A stretch of DNA of 64,000 bases, from contig NZ_JACVCU010000003.1 of NCBI RefSeq assembly GCF_014518425.1, positions 434,001-498,000 of the forward strand, read 5' to 3'. This document shows, one piece after another, positions 1-9,087 of this stretch. This DNA comes from Terrabacter sp. MAHUQ-38. Its GTDB lineage: Bacteria; Actinomycetota; Actinomycetes; Actinomycetales; Dermatophilaceae. The stretch's first letter is position 1; each line of letters begins with the position of its first letter. The notes beneath the pieces were generated by a model. It searched no databases and had not been told where the DNA came from. It saw only the letters and a program-made list of their open reading frames with translations. The translations under genes were made by a program, and so were the position numbers.

Positions 1-1133
1 CGGGCCCCTTCCTCGACACCCGCCGCTGACTCGATGTAGGACGTGTTGCTGCTGACGCCGCCGGCGCCACCCGCGATCGCGGCGACCGAGTCGACGACGA
101 GGATGCGGTCGGTGTGCGGCGGGTTGCCCTGGGCGTCGAGGAGCCTGGCCTCGGTGCCGATGGCGACGACGGTGCCCATTGTGTCGAAGAAGTCGGCGAG
201 GAGCAGCGAGAAGACGAACATGGCGGCCGTGACGAGGCCGAGCTTCTCGAACGAGCCGAGCAGGCTGAACTGGCCGAGGATGCCGAGGTCCGGGGTGTTC
301 GTGATCGACGGCGGGAGCGCGGGAACGGTGAGCTGCCAGGTGTCGGGGTTGGTGAGAGCGCCCTTGTCGTCGTACACACGCGGGCCGAGCTCGAAGATCG
401 CCTCGAGGACCATGGCGAGCGCTGTCGCCGCGACGATGCCGATGAGGATCGCGCCCTTGACCTTGCGGATGAGCAGCACGGCGATGAGGAAGACGCCGAC
501 GACGAAGACCAGCGTCGGCCAGCCGTTGAGGCTGCCGCCGATGCCGAGCTCGCTCGGGACGGCGCCCGGCGTCGTGGGGCGGCGCGCGAAGCCCGCGTCG
601 ATGAGGCCGATGTAGGCGATGAAGAGGCCGATGCCCACCGAGATCGCGACCTTGAGCGGCGCCGGAATCGCTCTGAAGACGGCCTTGCGGAAGCCGGTCA
701 GCACGAGCACGAGGATGATGACGCCCTCGATGACGACCAGGCCCATGAGGTCGGCGTACGTGATCTTGTCGGCCGCGTGGGTGATCACCATGCCGGTGAT
801 CAGGCCGTTGATGCCCAGGCCGGCCGCCAGGGCGATCGGGAAGTTCGCGAAGAGCCCCATCGCGATGGACATGACGCCCGCGATGACGGCCGTGCCGACC
901 GCGACGAGCAGCTTGCTGTGGATCAGGTCGGTCGTGCCGCCGATCATCGTGCCCGAGCCGTCGACGACACCGGACAGGATGATCGGGTTGAGGACCACGA
1001 TGTAGACCATCGTGAAGAACGTGACGAAGCCGCCCCGGACCTCCCGCGCGAGGGTCGACCCGCGCTCGGTGATCTTGAAGAAGCGGTCCAGCCCGGCCGC
1101 GGCCGCCGGACGAGTGCGCGTATCGGTGGACAT
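1..1133 (-). CDS. NCS2 family purine permease (AzgA/GhxP-like), 3' end outside window
   Basis: The minus strand reads open from an ATG at 1133 to the window edge, giving about 377 residues of a polytopic membrane protein. The N-terminus (GLDRFFKITERGSTLAREVRGG, cut here by motif: 'FFKITERGST' then 'RGGFVTFFTMVYI') is typical of the AzgA-like branch of nucleobase:cation symporter family 2, which imports adenine, guanine or hypoxanthine. Family-typical blocks seen are 'VVLNPIILSG', 'GLGINGLI' and 'LLLADFFDTMGT'. About 10 hydrophobic segments are visible; the C-terminal part lies beyond base 1. The gene is divergent from the DUF2530 gene with about 60 bp between starts. Exact substrate cannot be told from sequence. 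Confidence 0.9.
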   Translation of the reverse strand, partial: MSTDTRTRPAAAAGLDRFFKITERGSTLAREVRGGFVTFFTMVYIVVLNPIILSGVVDGSGTMIGGTTDLIHSKLLVAVGTAVIAGVMSIAMGLFANFPIALAAGLGINGLITGMVITHAADKITYADLMGLVVIEGVIILVLVLTGFRKAVFRAIPAPLKVAISVGIGLFIAYIGLIDAGFARRPTTPGAVPSELGIGGSLNGWPTLVFVVGVFLIAVLLIRKVKGAILIGIVAATALAMVLEAIFELGPRVYDDKGALTNPDTWQLTVPALPPSITNTPDLGILGQFSLLGSFEKLGLVTAAMFVFSLLLADFFDTMGTVVAIGTEARLLDAQGNPPHTDRILVVDSVAAIAGGAGGVSSNTSYIESAAGVEEGA

Positions 1134-1192
1134 GGCGCACACCCTAGTGGCGCGCCGTTCGGGCCGGGTGCCGAGACCCTAGGCTGTCTGCC

Positions 1193-1447
1193 GTGACCGA
1201 CGAGCCCACCCACGACGAGCCGACGACGCCCCAGCAGATCGAGCCGCTCCACGTGCCGATGCTGCGGATCGTCGAGGTCGGAATCGCCCTGTGGGTCGTC
1301 GCGCTCGTCATCACGCTCGCCGTGCCCGCACTGCACGAGGGCGGCCGTGACTGGTGGCCGTGGGCCTGCGTCGCCGGCGTCCTGCTGGGCGGCATGGGGT
1401 GGGCCTACGTGCGCCGGGGCCGGGGCAACGCGCGCGACGCCGCCTGA
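1193..1447 (+). CDS. DUF2530 family small membrane protein
   Basis: A GTG start gives an 84-residue protein with two hydrophobic segments (about residues 27-46 and 55-71) and a short basic tail ending RRGRGNARDAA. Size, topology and the 'PLHVPMLRIVEVG' opening fit the actinobacterial DUF2530 family, whose function is unknown. It is divergent from the purine permease and convergent with the DUF3027 gene; a strong shared hairpin follows the stop codon. Confidence 0.75.
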   Translation: MTDEPTHDEPTTPQQIEPLHVPMLRIVEVGIALWVVALVITLAVPALHEGGRDWWPWACVAGVLLGGMGWAYVRRGRGNARDAA

Positions 1448-1477
1448 GCGCCCTCTCGCGACCCGACGGCCCCAGAA

Positions 1478-1514
1478 CGGACGAACCACCCGGTATGCCG
1501 GGGTGGTTCGTCCG
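1478..1514. terminator. bidirectional hairpin terminator
   Basis: A perfect 14-bp inverted repeat (1478-1491 with 1501-1514) surrounds a 9-nt loop. It sits between two convergent genes ending at 1447 and 1527, so it probably stops transcription from both sides. No long U-tract follows, which is usual for high-GC actinobacteria. Confidence 0.85.
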
Positions 1515-1526
1515 AGGTCAGGGCAG

Positions 1527-2432
1527 TCAGTCGGTGACCGGGTCGTCGGAGCCGTGCTGCTCCTCGTCGGGCGCCTCGACCGACGACGTCTCCTCCGTCG
1601 GGAGCTCCTCGACCGGGATCTCCTCGACCGGGGTCTCGTCCTCGCCGGTGGGCTCGGCCGGGGTCGCGTCCTCGGCGGCGCGCTCGGCCGGCTCGAGGTC
1701 GACGGCGAACTCGTCGACGATCGGGTCGCCGACCGACGTCGGCTCGGGGTGGTCCATGTCGGTCTCGGAGTGGGCGCCGCAGCCGTGGTCGAGCGAGACG
1801 ACGCGGCCGTCGGACGGGCTCCACTCGTTGGCGCACACCCCGAACGTCGCGCGCAGGGCGCCGGCCATCGGCAGGAAGTAGCCGCAGGTCGTGCACTGCG
1901 CGGTGGCCTTGAGCGCGATCTCGGACGTCGGGCCCGCCTCGCCTTCGTACCACCGGGTCGCGGCGACCTCGCGGCCCTCGGCCGAGAGCACGCGTGGCCG
2001 CCCCAGGCCGAGCTCGAAGAACGCCATCTGGTCGACGTCCTCGTCGCCCGTCGCCTCGAAGCCGTACTCGAGGTTCGGGTCGTCGGGACGGTAGGGCAGC
2101 ACGTCGCCGGCGCCGAGGTCGCCGGGAGCCAGCCGGTCGGCATACGGCAGCCACTCGGGGGCGAGGACGGCGTCGGGGCCCGGCAGGAGGTTCGTCTCGC
2201 AGACCGTGGCGACCTTGGCCCGCGACACCCGTGCCACGCTGACGCCCCACCGCCACCCGCGGTACCCCGGCGACGTGCACTCGAACCAGTGCATGCCGAG
2301 GCGTTCCTCGAGCAGGTCCATGCCGAGATGGGCGCCGATGGTGCCGGGCTCGGCGACCTCCTCGAGCACGCCGCGCGCGAGATCGGCCGCCGCTAGGAGC
2401 ACGGCGTCGGTCTTGGTGGGGGTGACGGTCAT
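1527..2432 (-). CDS. DUF3027 family protein with acidic C-terminal tail
   Basis: The 301-residue protein resembles the actinobacterial DUF3027 family (function unknown). The N-terminal two thirds hold conserved-looking blocks: an 'EHLGMDLLEERLGMHWFEC'-like region, a 'GYRGWRW' motif, and a 'CTTCGYFLP...GVCANEWSP' block in which two close cysteines and a third could bind metal. From about residue 235 the sequence becomes a low-complexity acidic tail rich in E, P, T and V (repeats such as 'PVEEIPVEELPTEE'). It ends 5 bp from the cold-shock gene's stop side, so the two minus-strand genes probably form one transcript. Mechanism unknown. Confidence 0.75.
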   Translation of the reverse strand: MTVTPTKTDAVLLAAADLARGVLEEVAEPGTIGAHLGMDLLEERLGMHWFECTSPGYRGWRWGVSVARVSRAKVATVCETNLLPGPDAVLAPEWLPYADRLAPGDLGAGDVLPYRPDDPNLEYGFEATGDEDVDQMAFFELGLGRPRVLSAEGREVAATRWYEGEAGPTSEIALKATAQCTTCGYFLPMAGALRATFGVCANEWSPSDGRVVSLDHGCGAHSETDMDHPEPTSVGDPIVDEFAVDLEPAERAAEDATPAEPTGEDETPVEEIPVEELPTEETSSVEAPDEEQHGSDDPVTD

Positions 2433-2436
2433 CCGG

Positions 2437-2832
2437 TCACTTCTCCAGCTCGTCCGCGAGGCCGCGCAGGGCCCGCGCGACGTTGGAGGTCAGCTTGCGC
2501 TCGGGCCGGCGGCCGCCGCGGTAGGCGTTGCCGATGCCGTCGAGCAGCTGGACGACGTCCTCGATGATGACGACGAGGTCCTCCGGCGTCTTGCGCGTCT
2601 GGGCGACCTTGTTGGCGGTCACCGACTGGACCGGGTCGAGCACCTTGACCGAGAGCGCCTGGGCACCCTTGCGACCCTCGACGATGCCGAACTCGACGCG
2701 CACGCCCTTCTTCAGGGTCGTGACACCCGCCGGGAGGGCGTTCGCGTGCAGGAAGACGTCCGCGCCCGAGTCCTCGGAGATGAATCCGAAGCCCTTGTCC
2801 GCGTCGTAGAACCTGACCTTGCCAGTCGGCAC
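2437..2832 (-). CDS. cold-shock domain protein with C-terminal extension
   Basis: Start chosen at the GTG at 2832, preceded by the ribosome-binding sequence GAGGTGG; an upstream in-frame ATG lacks this and the extra residues do not resemble a domain. The 131-residue product has a cold-shock (OB-fold) domain at residues 1-67 with RNP1 'KGFGFI' and RNP2 'VFLH'. The roughly 64-residue extension ('RKTPEDLVVIIEDVVQLLDGI', then a basic stretch 'RGGRRPERK') is longer than in a canonical 67-70 residue Csp and is common in an actinobacterial subgroup. Likely binds single-stranded RNA or DNA. It is transcribed just before the DUF3027 gene, 4 bp apart. Confidence 0.85.
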   Translation of the reverse strand: MPTGKVRFYDADKGFGFISEDSGADVFLHANALPAGVTTLKKGVRVEFGIVEGRKGAQALSVKVLDPVQSVTANKVAQTRKTPEDLVVIIEDVVQLLDGIGNAYRGGRRPERKLTSNVARALRGLADELEK

Positions 2833-2941
2833 AGTCCACCTCGTTGCTCGTCGTCGGTCGCCCGTGTGATGGCACGACCCGATGGCGCTCCTTGCGCTCG
2901 GCTCCAGCCTAACGGCTCGGAGCAAACCGGATTTCGGGCCG

Positions 2942-3880
2942 TCAGGCCGGCGAGATGCCCCAGGTGCCCGTCCACTCCTCGCCCGGGTCCAGCACGACCA
3001 GGCCGTCTCCCGAGTTGAAGGCGTCGGCGGGACACGACATCGGCTCGACCGCGATGCCGACCTCACCCTTGCGGTCCTCGGCGATGGCGGTGAAGACCTG
3101 CAGCCACGGAAAGGCGGCGTCGGCCCAGAGGCTCGTCGTCCGGTCGGCCGCAGAGACGGTGCAGCGCCACATGCCGTCGTCGTCTCGCACGACGTCGGTG
3201 AACGCCGTGTCGAGCCGCGCGTCGCCGACGCGGCGCGCCTCGCGGAAGTCGAGGTCCGTGCCCTCGACCGGATGGGTGGCGTACGGCAGGAGACGCTCGT
3301 CGACCTCGAGCCACGACTCGGCCGGGATGCTCAGCTCGACGTCCGGCAGCAGGCTGTCGCCGATGGCGAGGTACGGGTGGGCACCGTAGCCGAAGGGCGC
3401 CGACGCGGGTCCGACGTTGCGGGCCGCCGTCGTGACGATGAGTCCGGAGTCGTCGAGGACGTAGGTGGTGCGCAGGTCGAGGAAGTGGTCCCAGCCCGGC
3501 TGGGGGTGCAGTCGGTAGCCGACCGTCACCATGTCGTCCTCCAGCTCGACGAGCTCCCACAGGGCCCAGCGCACCAGCCCGTGGCTGGCGTTGCCGCGGG
3601 CGACCTCGGTGACCGACAGCTGGTGCTCGGTGCCCTCGAACGTGTAGCGGCCGTCGCGGATGCGGTTGGGCCAGGGCATCAGCTGCTGGCCGCGTCCCGA
3701 CGCACACGGCTCGTCGGCGTCGTAGCCGGCGACGAGGTCGACCCCGTCACGCGTCAGGGTGCGCAGTCCGCCGCCGACCTCGACGACGGTGGCCTCGAAG
3801 GGCCCGTGCTCGATGGTCCACTGCTGGCCGGTGGGGAACGCCGACGACTCGGCAGGTGACGCGGGCGAGAGCGCGCTCAT
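2942..3880 (-). CDS. aldose 1-epimerase (galactose mutarotase-like) family protein
   Basis: The 312-residue protein has the galactose-mutarotase fold pattern: 'GQQLMPWPNRIRDGRYTFEG' (substrate-binding Asn-Arg block), 'ASHGLVRWALWE' (catalytic-type His), and 'FGYGAHPYL' (second conserved His). It would interconvert alpha and beta anomers of sugars. It lies upstream of the cold-shock gene on the same strand, with about 110 bp between, and is divergent from the helicase-associated gene. A sugar-pathway neighbour is absent, so the physiological substrate is unknown; it could also be a glucose-6-phosphate epimerase-like member. Confidence 0.85.
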   Translation of the reverse strand: MSALSPASPAESSAFPTGQQWTIEHGPFEATVVEVGGGLRTLTRDGVDLVAGYDADEPCASGRGQQLMPWPNRIRDGRYTFEGTEHQLSVTEVARGNASHGLVRWALWELVELEDDMVTVGYRLHPQPGWDHFLDLRTTYVLDDSGLIVTTAARNVGPASAPFGYGAHPYLAIGDSLLPDVELSIPAESWLEVDERLLPYATHPVEGTDLDFREARRVGDARLDTAFTDVVRDDDGMWRCTVSAADRTTSLWADAAFPWLQVFTAIAEDRKGEVGIAVEPMSCPADAFNSGDGLVVLDPGEEWTGTWGISPA

Positions 3881-3972
3881 GGGGGCAACGCTAGCGGGCG
3901 GCGGCGCCGCGCGAGGCGCAGCCCGCGGCTCTCCGGCGCGGAAGGCCGGCTCCAGGCCAGTAGGTTGGGAGG

Positions 3973-6264
3973 ATGGCCACCCAGAGCCGGAGCCTCGCCG
4001 ACGACATCCGCGGTCGCAGCGATGCCGAGCTCATCGACCTCGTGCTCGCGCGCCCCGACCTCGCACGCCCGGCTCCGGCCGACCTCACCAGCCTCGCGGC
4101 GCGGGCCGGCACCCGTGCGAGCGTGCAGCGAGCCGTCGAGGCACTCGACCGCGGCCACCTGCAGGTGCTCGAGGCGGTCGTCGTCGCGGGTGACGCCGCC
4201 GACCGCGACTCGCTGCTCCGGCTGCTGGGCACCGACGACGCACAGACCGTCGACGGGCTCGTGCAGGACCTCTGGCGCTCGGCGCTCGTGTGGCGCGGCG
4301 CCGACGGCGACCACGTCGTGCGCACCGTCCCCGAGGTGCTCGGCACCGCGGTTGCCGGCCTGGGGGCGCCGATGCGTGAGCTGCGGCCGTCTGCCCGGCC
4401 CGAGGAGGCCGACCCCGCGCACATCGCGGCGACGATCGCGGCGGCTCCCGACGACTCCCGCGCCATGCTCGAGCGCATGACGTGGGGCCCCGCCCTGGGC
4501 GTGCTGCCGACCGCGAGCGCCGGGCGCACGACGGCACGCTGGCTCATCGAGCACCACCTCCTCGTCCCGGTCTCGACCGACCGCGTGGCCCTCCCGCGCG
4601 AGGTGGGTCTCCTGCTCCGCGACGGCCGGCTGCACCGGACGACCGAGCTGACCCCACCGCCGATCGAGTCGCGGCAGGTGTCGCTGGTCGACGCTGCCGC
4701 AGGTGGCGCCGCGAGCGAGTGCCTCACCCATGTCGACGAGCTCGCCGCCATGTGGGGCGCCGAGCCGCCGCGGGTGCTGCGCGCCGGCGGCGTGGCCGTG
4801 CGCGACCTGCGCGCCACCCAGACGGCGCTCGACCTCGACCCGGACCACACGGCATTCGTGGTGGAGCTGGCGTATGCCGCCGGGCTCGTCGCCGACGACG
4901 GGGAGGTCGTGCCCGTGTGGGCTCCCACGTCGGAGATCGACGACTGGAGCTCGAGGGAGGCCGGCCACCGCTGGGCCACTCTGGCGCTCGCCTGGCTGGG
5001 CTCGACGCGCGCACCGCACCTCGTCGGCCGGCGCAGCACCGGCGCGGGTCCGGCCAACGCGCTCGGTCCCGACGTCCAGTGGCCCGCGATCCGCGCCATC
5101 CGTCGCGAGGTGCTGCGCGAGCTCGCGTCGCTCGAGCCGGGCGGCGCTCCGGCGCCGGACTCGCTGCGCGAGCGGCTCGCGTGGCGTCGACCCAACCGTG
5201 CGGCGTCGCTCCTCGACGAGGCCGTGGACGCGGTCCTGCGCGAGGCCGAGTGGCTCGGTGTCACCGGACGCGCCGCCCTGTCGGGGGCCGGCCGCGCCCT
5301 CCTCGGCGCCGGCACGCCCTCGACCCCGGACGAGACCGCCGCTCCGCCGGTCGACCGGGTGGCGGGCGCGATGTCACCGCACCTGCCCTCCCCGGTCGAC
5401 CACATCCTCGTGCAGGCCGACCTCACGGCAGTCGCCCCCGGGCCGCTCGTCGGTGGCCTGGGGTCGTTCATGCGTCTCGCCGCCGATGTCGAGTCGCGCG
5501 GGGGCGCCACCGTCTACCGGTTCACGCCCGAGTCGGTCCGCCGGGCGCTCGACGCAGGATGGACCGCGGCCGACGTGACAGAGACGGTGCGCCGGTCGAG
5601 CCGAACCCCGGTGCCGCAGCCCCTCGAGTACCTCGTCTCCGACGTCGCCCGCAAGCACGGGCAGACCCGGATCGGTGGCGCGGCCGCCTACATCCGCTCC
5701 GACGACGCGTCGGTGCTCGACACGATGATCGCCTCACGAGACCTCGCGCCGCTGCGTCTGCGCCGTCTCGCGCCGACCGTCCTCGTGTCGTCGGCGGATC
5801 CTCGTGTGCTCGTGGACCTCTTGCGGGACAACGGGTTCGCGCCGGTCCACGAGGGGCTCGACGGTGCCGTCGTGCATTCGGAGACGCCACGCCGCCGGGC
5901 GGGGTCACGCCGCCGCAGCGCCGGTCCGACGGTGTCGCCGGTCGACCGCGCGCTCACGCAGGCCCTGGTCGACGGACTGCGCGCGGGTGAGGCGACGGCC
6001 GACCAGCGCCGAGCGGCCGACGAGGCGCGGCCGGGGCCTCGCATCCAGGCCATGGACCCGATCGTCACCCTCTCGCTGCTTCGCGACGCCGTGGCCGACC
6101 GGCACGGGGTCTGGATCGGCTACTCCGACGGCCACGGCGCGACGACGCGCCACCTCATCCACCCGCAGCGGGTCGAGGGTGGCCGGGTGCGTGCCACCGA
6201 CGAGTCGGGGCACGAGAAGAGCTTCTCGGTCCACCGCATCACCGGTGCCACCCTCGAGAGCTGA
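3973..6264 (+). CDS. helicase-associated domain protein (XPB/Ssl2 N-terminal-like)
   Basis: This 763-residue protein matches the actinobacterial 'helicase-associated / XPB-Ssl2-like N-terminal' family that is typically encoded next to the XPB-type helicase, as here (the helicase starts 1.1 kb downstream). It is mostly helical and Ala/Arg/Asp rich, with no Walker A motif. The block 'SPVDHILVQADLTAVAPGPL' near residue 475 is a family hallmark. The last 70 residues ('GVWIGYSDGHGATTRHLIHPQRV') look like a WYL-type ligand-binding segment. Start ATG at 3973 follows a GGGAGG-type site. A role in DNA repair alongside the helicase is inferred from context only. Confidence 0.8.
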   Translation: MATQSRSLADDIRGRSDAELIDLVLARPDLARPAPADLTSLAARAGTRASVQRAVEALDRGHLQVLEAVVVAGDAADRDSLLRLLGTDDAQTVDGLVQDLWRSALVWRGADGDHVVRTVPEVLGTAVAGLGAPMRELRPSARPEEADPAHIAATIAAAPDDSRAMLERMTWGPALGVLPTASAGRTTARWLIEHHLLVPVSTDRVALPREVGLLLRDGRLHRTTELTPPPIESRQVSLVDAAAGGAASECLTHVDELAAMWGAEPPRVLRAGGVAVRDLRATQTALDLDPDHTAFVVELAYAAGLVADDGEVVPVWAPTSEIDDWSSREAGHRWATLALAWLGSTRAPHLVGRRSTGAGPANALGPDVQWPAIRAIRREVLRELASLEPGGAPAPDSLRERLAWRRPNRAASLLDEAVDAVLREAEWLGVTGRAALSGAGRALLGAGTPSTPDETAAPPVDRVAGAMSPHLPSPVDHILVQADLTAVAPGPLVGGLGSFMRLAADVESRGGATVYRFTPESVRRALDAGWTAADVTETVRRSSRTPVPQPLEYLVSDVARKHGQTRIGGAAAYIRSDDASVLDTMIASRDLAPLRLRRLAPTVLVSSADPRVLVDLLRDNGFAPVHEGLDGAVVHSETPRRRAGSRRRSAGPTVSPVDRALTQALVDGLRAGEATADQRRAADEARPGPRIQAMDPIVTLSLLRDAVADRHGVWIGYSDGHGATTRHLIHPQRVEGGRVRATDESGHEKSFSVHRITGATLES

Positions 6265-6275
6265 CCTTTCGACGG

Positions 6276-7208
6276 TCAGGGACCGGCGAGGGCGCGCACG
6301 ACGTTCGACGGGCTCGGCCGACCGAGCTGACCCGCCATCCAGACCGACGTCTCGACGAGCGCGTCGAGATCGACGCCGGTCTCGACACCGGCACCGTGCA
6401 GCGCCCAGACGAGGTCCTCGGTGGCGAGGTTTCCGGTGGCCGACTTCGCGTAGGGGCAGCCGCCGAGGCCACCCGCCGACGCGTCGACGACGGAGACGCC
6501 GTCACGCAGCGCCGCCATCGTGTTGGCGAGCGCCTGGCCGTAGGTGTCGTGGAAGTGCACGGCGACCCGGTCGGTGCCGATGCCACGCGCGCCGAGCGCA
6601 TCGAGGAGCCGGTGCACGTGGCCGGTCGTGCCCACGCCGATCGTGTCGCCGAGGCTCAGCTCGTGGCAGCCGAGGTCCATGAGCCGCTCCGCGGTGTCGA
6701 CGACCTGCCCGATCGGTACGGGGCCCTCCCACGGGTCGCCGAAGCACATCGAGACGTAGGCGCGGACCCACATGCCGTCGGCCAGCGCGCGCTTCACGAC
6801 CGGCTCGAACATGGCGTACTGCTCGGCGACCGACCGGTTGAGGTTCTTCTGGGCGAAGGTCTCGGTGGCCGACCCGAAGATCGCGATGGCCTGCAGGCCG
6901 AGCTCCTCGGCGCGGTCGAGGCCGCGCTCGTTGGGCACGAGAGCGGGCCGGCGCCGGCCGCGACCGGACTCGCCGAGGGCGCCGAGCACCTCCTCGGCGT
7001 CGCCCATCTGCGGCACCCATCTCGCCGGCACGAACGAGGTCGTCTCGATGGTGCCGAGCCCCGCCGCCTCGAGCCGACGGACGAACTCGACCTTCGTCGC
7101 GGCCGGCACCACGGTCTTCTCGTTCTGGAGACCGTCGCGGGGACCGACCTCGTAGATGGTCACCTTCGGGGGCAGCCCCGTCGCCGCCTCGACCTGTGGG
7201 GATCGCAT
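6276..7208 (-). CDS. mvaB: hydroxymethylglutaryl-CoA lyase
   Basis: The 310-residue protein carries the HMGL-like TIM-barrel opening 'EVGPRDGLQNEKTVVP' and the HMG-CoA lyase signature 'GLGGCPYAKSATGN', which holds the catalytic cysteine loop (usual form GGCPYAxGASGN; the KSAT variant is slightly atypical). The metal-binding pair 'HFHDTYGQ' is present. It cleaves HMG-CoA to acetoacetate and acetyl-CoA, the last step of leucine breakdown. No other leucine-degradation gene is adjacent; it sits oddly between the helicase-associated gene and the helicase, on the opposite strand. The upstream region holds a large inverted repeat. Confidence 0.9.
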   Translation of the reverse strand: MRSPQVEAATGLPPKVTIYEVGPRDGLQNEKTVVPAATKVEFVRRLEAAGLGTIETTSFVPARWVPQMGDAEEVLGALGESGRGRRRPALVPNERGLDRAEELGLQAIAIFGSATETFAQKNLNRSVAEQYAMFEPVVKRALADGMWVRAYVSMCFGDPWEGPVPIGQVVDTAERLMDLGCHELSLGDTIGVGTTGHVHRLLDALGARGIGTDRVAVHFHDTYGQALANTMAALRDGVSVVDASAGGLGGCPYAKSATGNLATEDLVWALHGAGVETGVDLDALVETSVWMAGQLGRPSPSNVVRALAGP

Positions 7209-7249
7209 TCGCCCATACTGTCAGGCGTGACGTCGCGCCCCTCATGCCC

Positions 7250-7323
7250 CGCAACACACCGGGCAACCCGCAAGACACCGGCGCCGGGAGCCGGTGGGTC
7301 GCCGACTGCCCGGTGTGTCGCGG
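7250..7323. promoter_or_regulatory. nested inverted repeats between divergent mvaB and XPB genes
   Basis: An outer perfect 12-bp inverted repeat (7254-7265 with 7307-7318), extended by 4 more paired bases after one mismatch, encloses an inner 7-bp stem (7276-7282 with 7290-7296). It lies between the divergent mvaB start (7208) and XPB start (7381). It could be an operator, a leader RNA structure of the helicase mRNA, or a relic; sequence alone does not decide. Confidence 0.5.
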
Positions 7324-7380
7324 TCGGGGCGCTCGCGGCGGGCGGGAACACGTGCGGCGCCCACGGGGTTGGACGAGTCG

Positions 7381-9033
7381 ATGAATGACGGACCCCTGAT
7401 CGTCCAGAGCGACAAGACCCTCCTGCTCGAGGTCGAGCACCCGCGCGCCGAGCAGGCCCGTCGGGCGATCGCACCCTTCGCCGAGCTCGAGCGCGCACCG
7501 GAGCACGTCCACACCTACCGGATCACCCCCCTCGGCCTGTGGAACGCGCGCGCCGCGGGTCACGACGCAGAGCAGGTCGTCGACGCCCTCATGACATTCA
7601 GCCGGTATGCCGTCCCGCACGCGCTGCTCGTCGACGTGGCCGACACGATGGACCGGTACGGCCGCCTCACCCTCGAGAAGGAGGGCTTCGCGGACTCGCC
7701 CGAGGGCACCCGGCTCGTGCTGCGTACGACGGACCGCCCCGTGCTCGAGGAGGTCCTGCGGCACAAGAAGATCAAGCCGTTGACCGGCGAACGCCTCGAC
7801 GACCTGGCCGTCGCCGTCCACCCGAGCGAGCGCGGCACGCTCAAGCAGGAGCTGCTCAAGGTGGGCTGGCCCGCCGAGGACCTCGCGGGCTACGTCGACG
7901 GCGAGGCCCACCCGATCGGCCTGCAGCAGGACGGCTGGCACCTGCGGCCCTACCAGCAGCACGCCGTTGACGGCTTCTGGCACGGCGGCTCCGGCGTCGT
8001 CGTGCTCCCCTGCGGCGCGGGCAAGACGCTCGTCGGCGCGGGCGCGATGGCAGCCGCCCAGGCGACGACCCTCATCCTCGTCACCAACACGGTCAGTGCG
8101 CGGCAGTGGAAGGACGAGCTGCTGCGCCGCACCACGCTCACCGAGGACGAGATCGGCGAGTACTCCGGCGCGCGCAAGGAGATCCGGCCCGTCACCATCG
8201 CGACCTACCAGGTCCTGACGACGAAGCGGAAGGGCGCGTACGCGCACCTGGACCTGCTCGACGCCCGTGACTGGGGCCTCATCGTCTACGACGAGGTTCA
8301 CCTGCTGCCCGCGCCGATCTTCCGGATGACGGCCGACCTCCAGGCCCGCCGCCGGCTCGGCCTCACCGCGACCCTCGTGCGCGAGGACGGCCGCGAGGCC
8401 GACGTCTTCAGCCTTATCGGCCCCAAGCGCTTCGACGCGCCGTGGAAGGACATCGAGGCCCAGGGCTACATCGCGCCCGCCGACTGTGTCGAGGTGCGGG
8501 TCAGCCTCCCCGACGGCCAACGCATGGCGTATGCCGTGAGCGAGCCGGACGAGCGCTACCGCCTCGCGTCGTGCTCCGATGCGAAGCTGCCCGTGATCGA
8601 GAAGCTCGCCGCACGGCATACGGGGGAGCCGACGCTGGTGATCGGTCAGTACCTCGACCAGCTCCACGAGGTGGCCGAGCTGCTCGGCTCGGACGTCATC
8701 ACCGGCGAGACGACGGTCAAGGAGCGCCAACGACTCTACGACGCGTTCCGCACCGGCGAGATCAGCACGCTCGTCGTCAGCAAGGTCGCCAACTTCTCCA
8801 TCGACCTGCCGGAGGCGAGCGTCGCCATCCAGATCAGCGGCACGTTCGGGTCGCGTCAGGAGGAGGCGCAGCGGCTCGGCCGGGTGCTGCGGCCCAAGGG
8901 AGACGGGCGCACGGCGCACTTCTACACGATCGTCAGCCGCGACACGGTCGACGCGGACTTCGCAGCACACCGGCAACGCTTCCTCGCGGAGCAGGGTTAC
9001 GCGTACCGGATCGTCGACGCCGACGACCTCTAG
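7381..9033 (+). CDS. XPB-type DNA repair helicase (superfamily 2)
   Basis: Start taken at the ATG at 7381, giving 550 residues, the usual length of bacterial XPB. Order of domains: N-terminal damage-recognition-like region (1-190), helicase core with Walker A 'LPCGAGKT' near residue 211, 'YDEVHLLPA' DEVH box near 304, 'GLTATLVRED' motif III, and C-terminal motifs ending 'QEEAQRLGRVLRP' (motif VI). This is an ATP-driven 3'-5' helicase of the TFIIH-XPB family found in many actinobacteria, probably acting in DNA repair. Its helicase-associated partner lies upstream at 3973, with mvaB inserted between on the other strand. Confidence 0.92.
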   Translation: MNDGPLIVQSDKTLLLEVEHPRAEQARRAIAPFAELERAPEHVHTYRITPLGLWNARAAGHDAEQVVDALMTFSRYAVPHALLVDVADTMDRYGRLTLEKEGFADSPEGTRLVLRTTDRPVLEEVLRHKKIKPLTGERLDDLAVAVHPSERGTLKQELLKVGWPAEDLAGYVDGEAHPIGLQQDGWHLRPYQQHAVDGFWHGGSGVVVLPCGAGKTLVGAGAMAAAQATTLILVTNTVSARQWKDELLRRTTLTEDEIGEYSGARKEIRPVTIATYQVLTTKRKGAYAHLDLLDARDWGLIVYDEVHLLPAPIFRMTADLQARRRLGLTATLVREDGREADVFSLIGPKRFDAPWKDIEAQGYIAPADCVEVRVSLPDGQRMAYAVSEPDERYRLASCSDAKLPVIEKLAARHTGEPTLVIGQYLDQLHEVAELLGSDVITGETTVKERQRLYDAFRTGEISTLVVSKVANFSIDLPEASVAIQISGTFGSRQEEAQRLGRVLRPKGDGRTAHFYTIVSRDTVDADFAAHRQRFLAEQGYAYRIVDADDL

Positions 9034-9087
9034 GGACCACGCGCCCCCAGCCTGTGGCTGGCATCACCTGTCTCAATCCGCGACTGA

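Noticed and set aside
114..1196. Long plus-strand reading frames over the permease, rich in Arg, Asp and Glu
   Set aside because: They are antisense shadows produced by high-GC codon use; the minus strand encodes a coherent NCS2 permease.
2833..3066. Longer cold-shock protein starting at an upstream ATG
   Set aside because: The extra 78 codons look like random high-GC sequence overlapping the epimerase gene, while the inner GTG has a strong ribosome-binding site.
7294..7380. N-terminally extended XPB start
   Set aside because: The extra 29 residues are Arg/Gly-rich, fall in the structured divergent gap, and exceed the usual family length.
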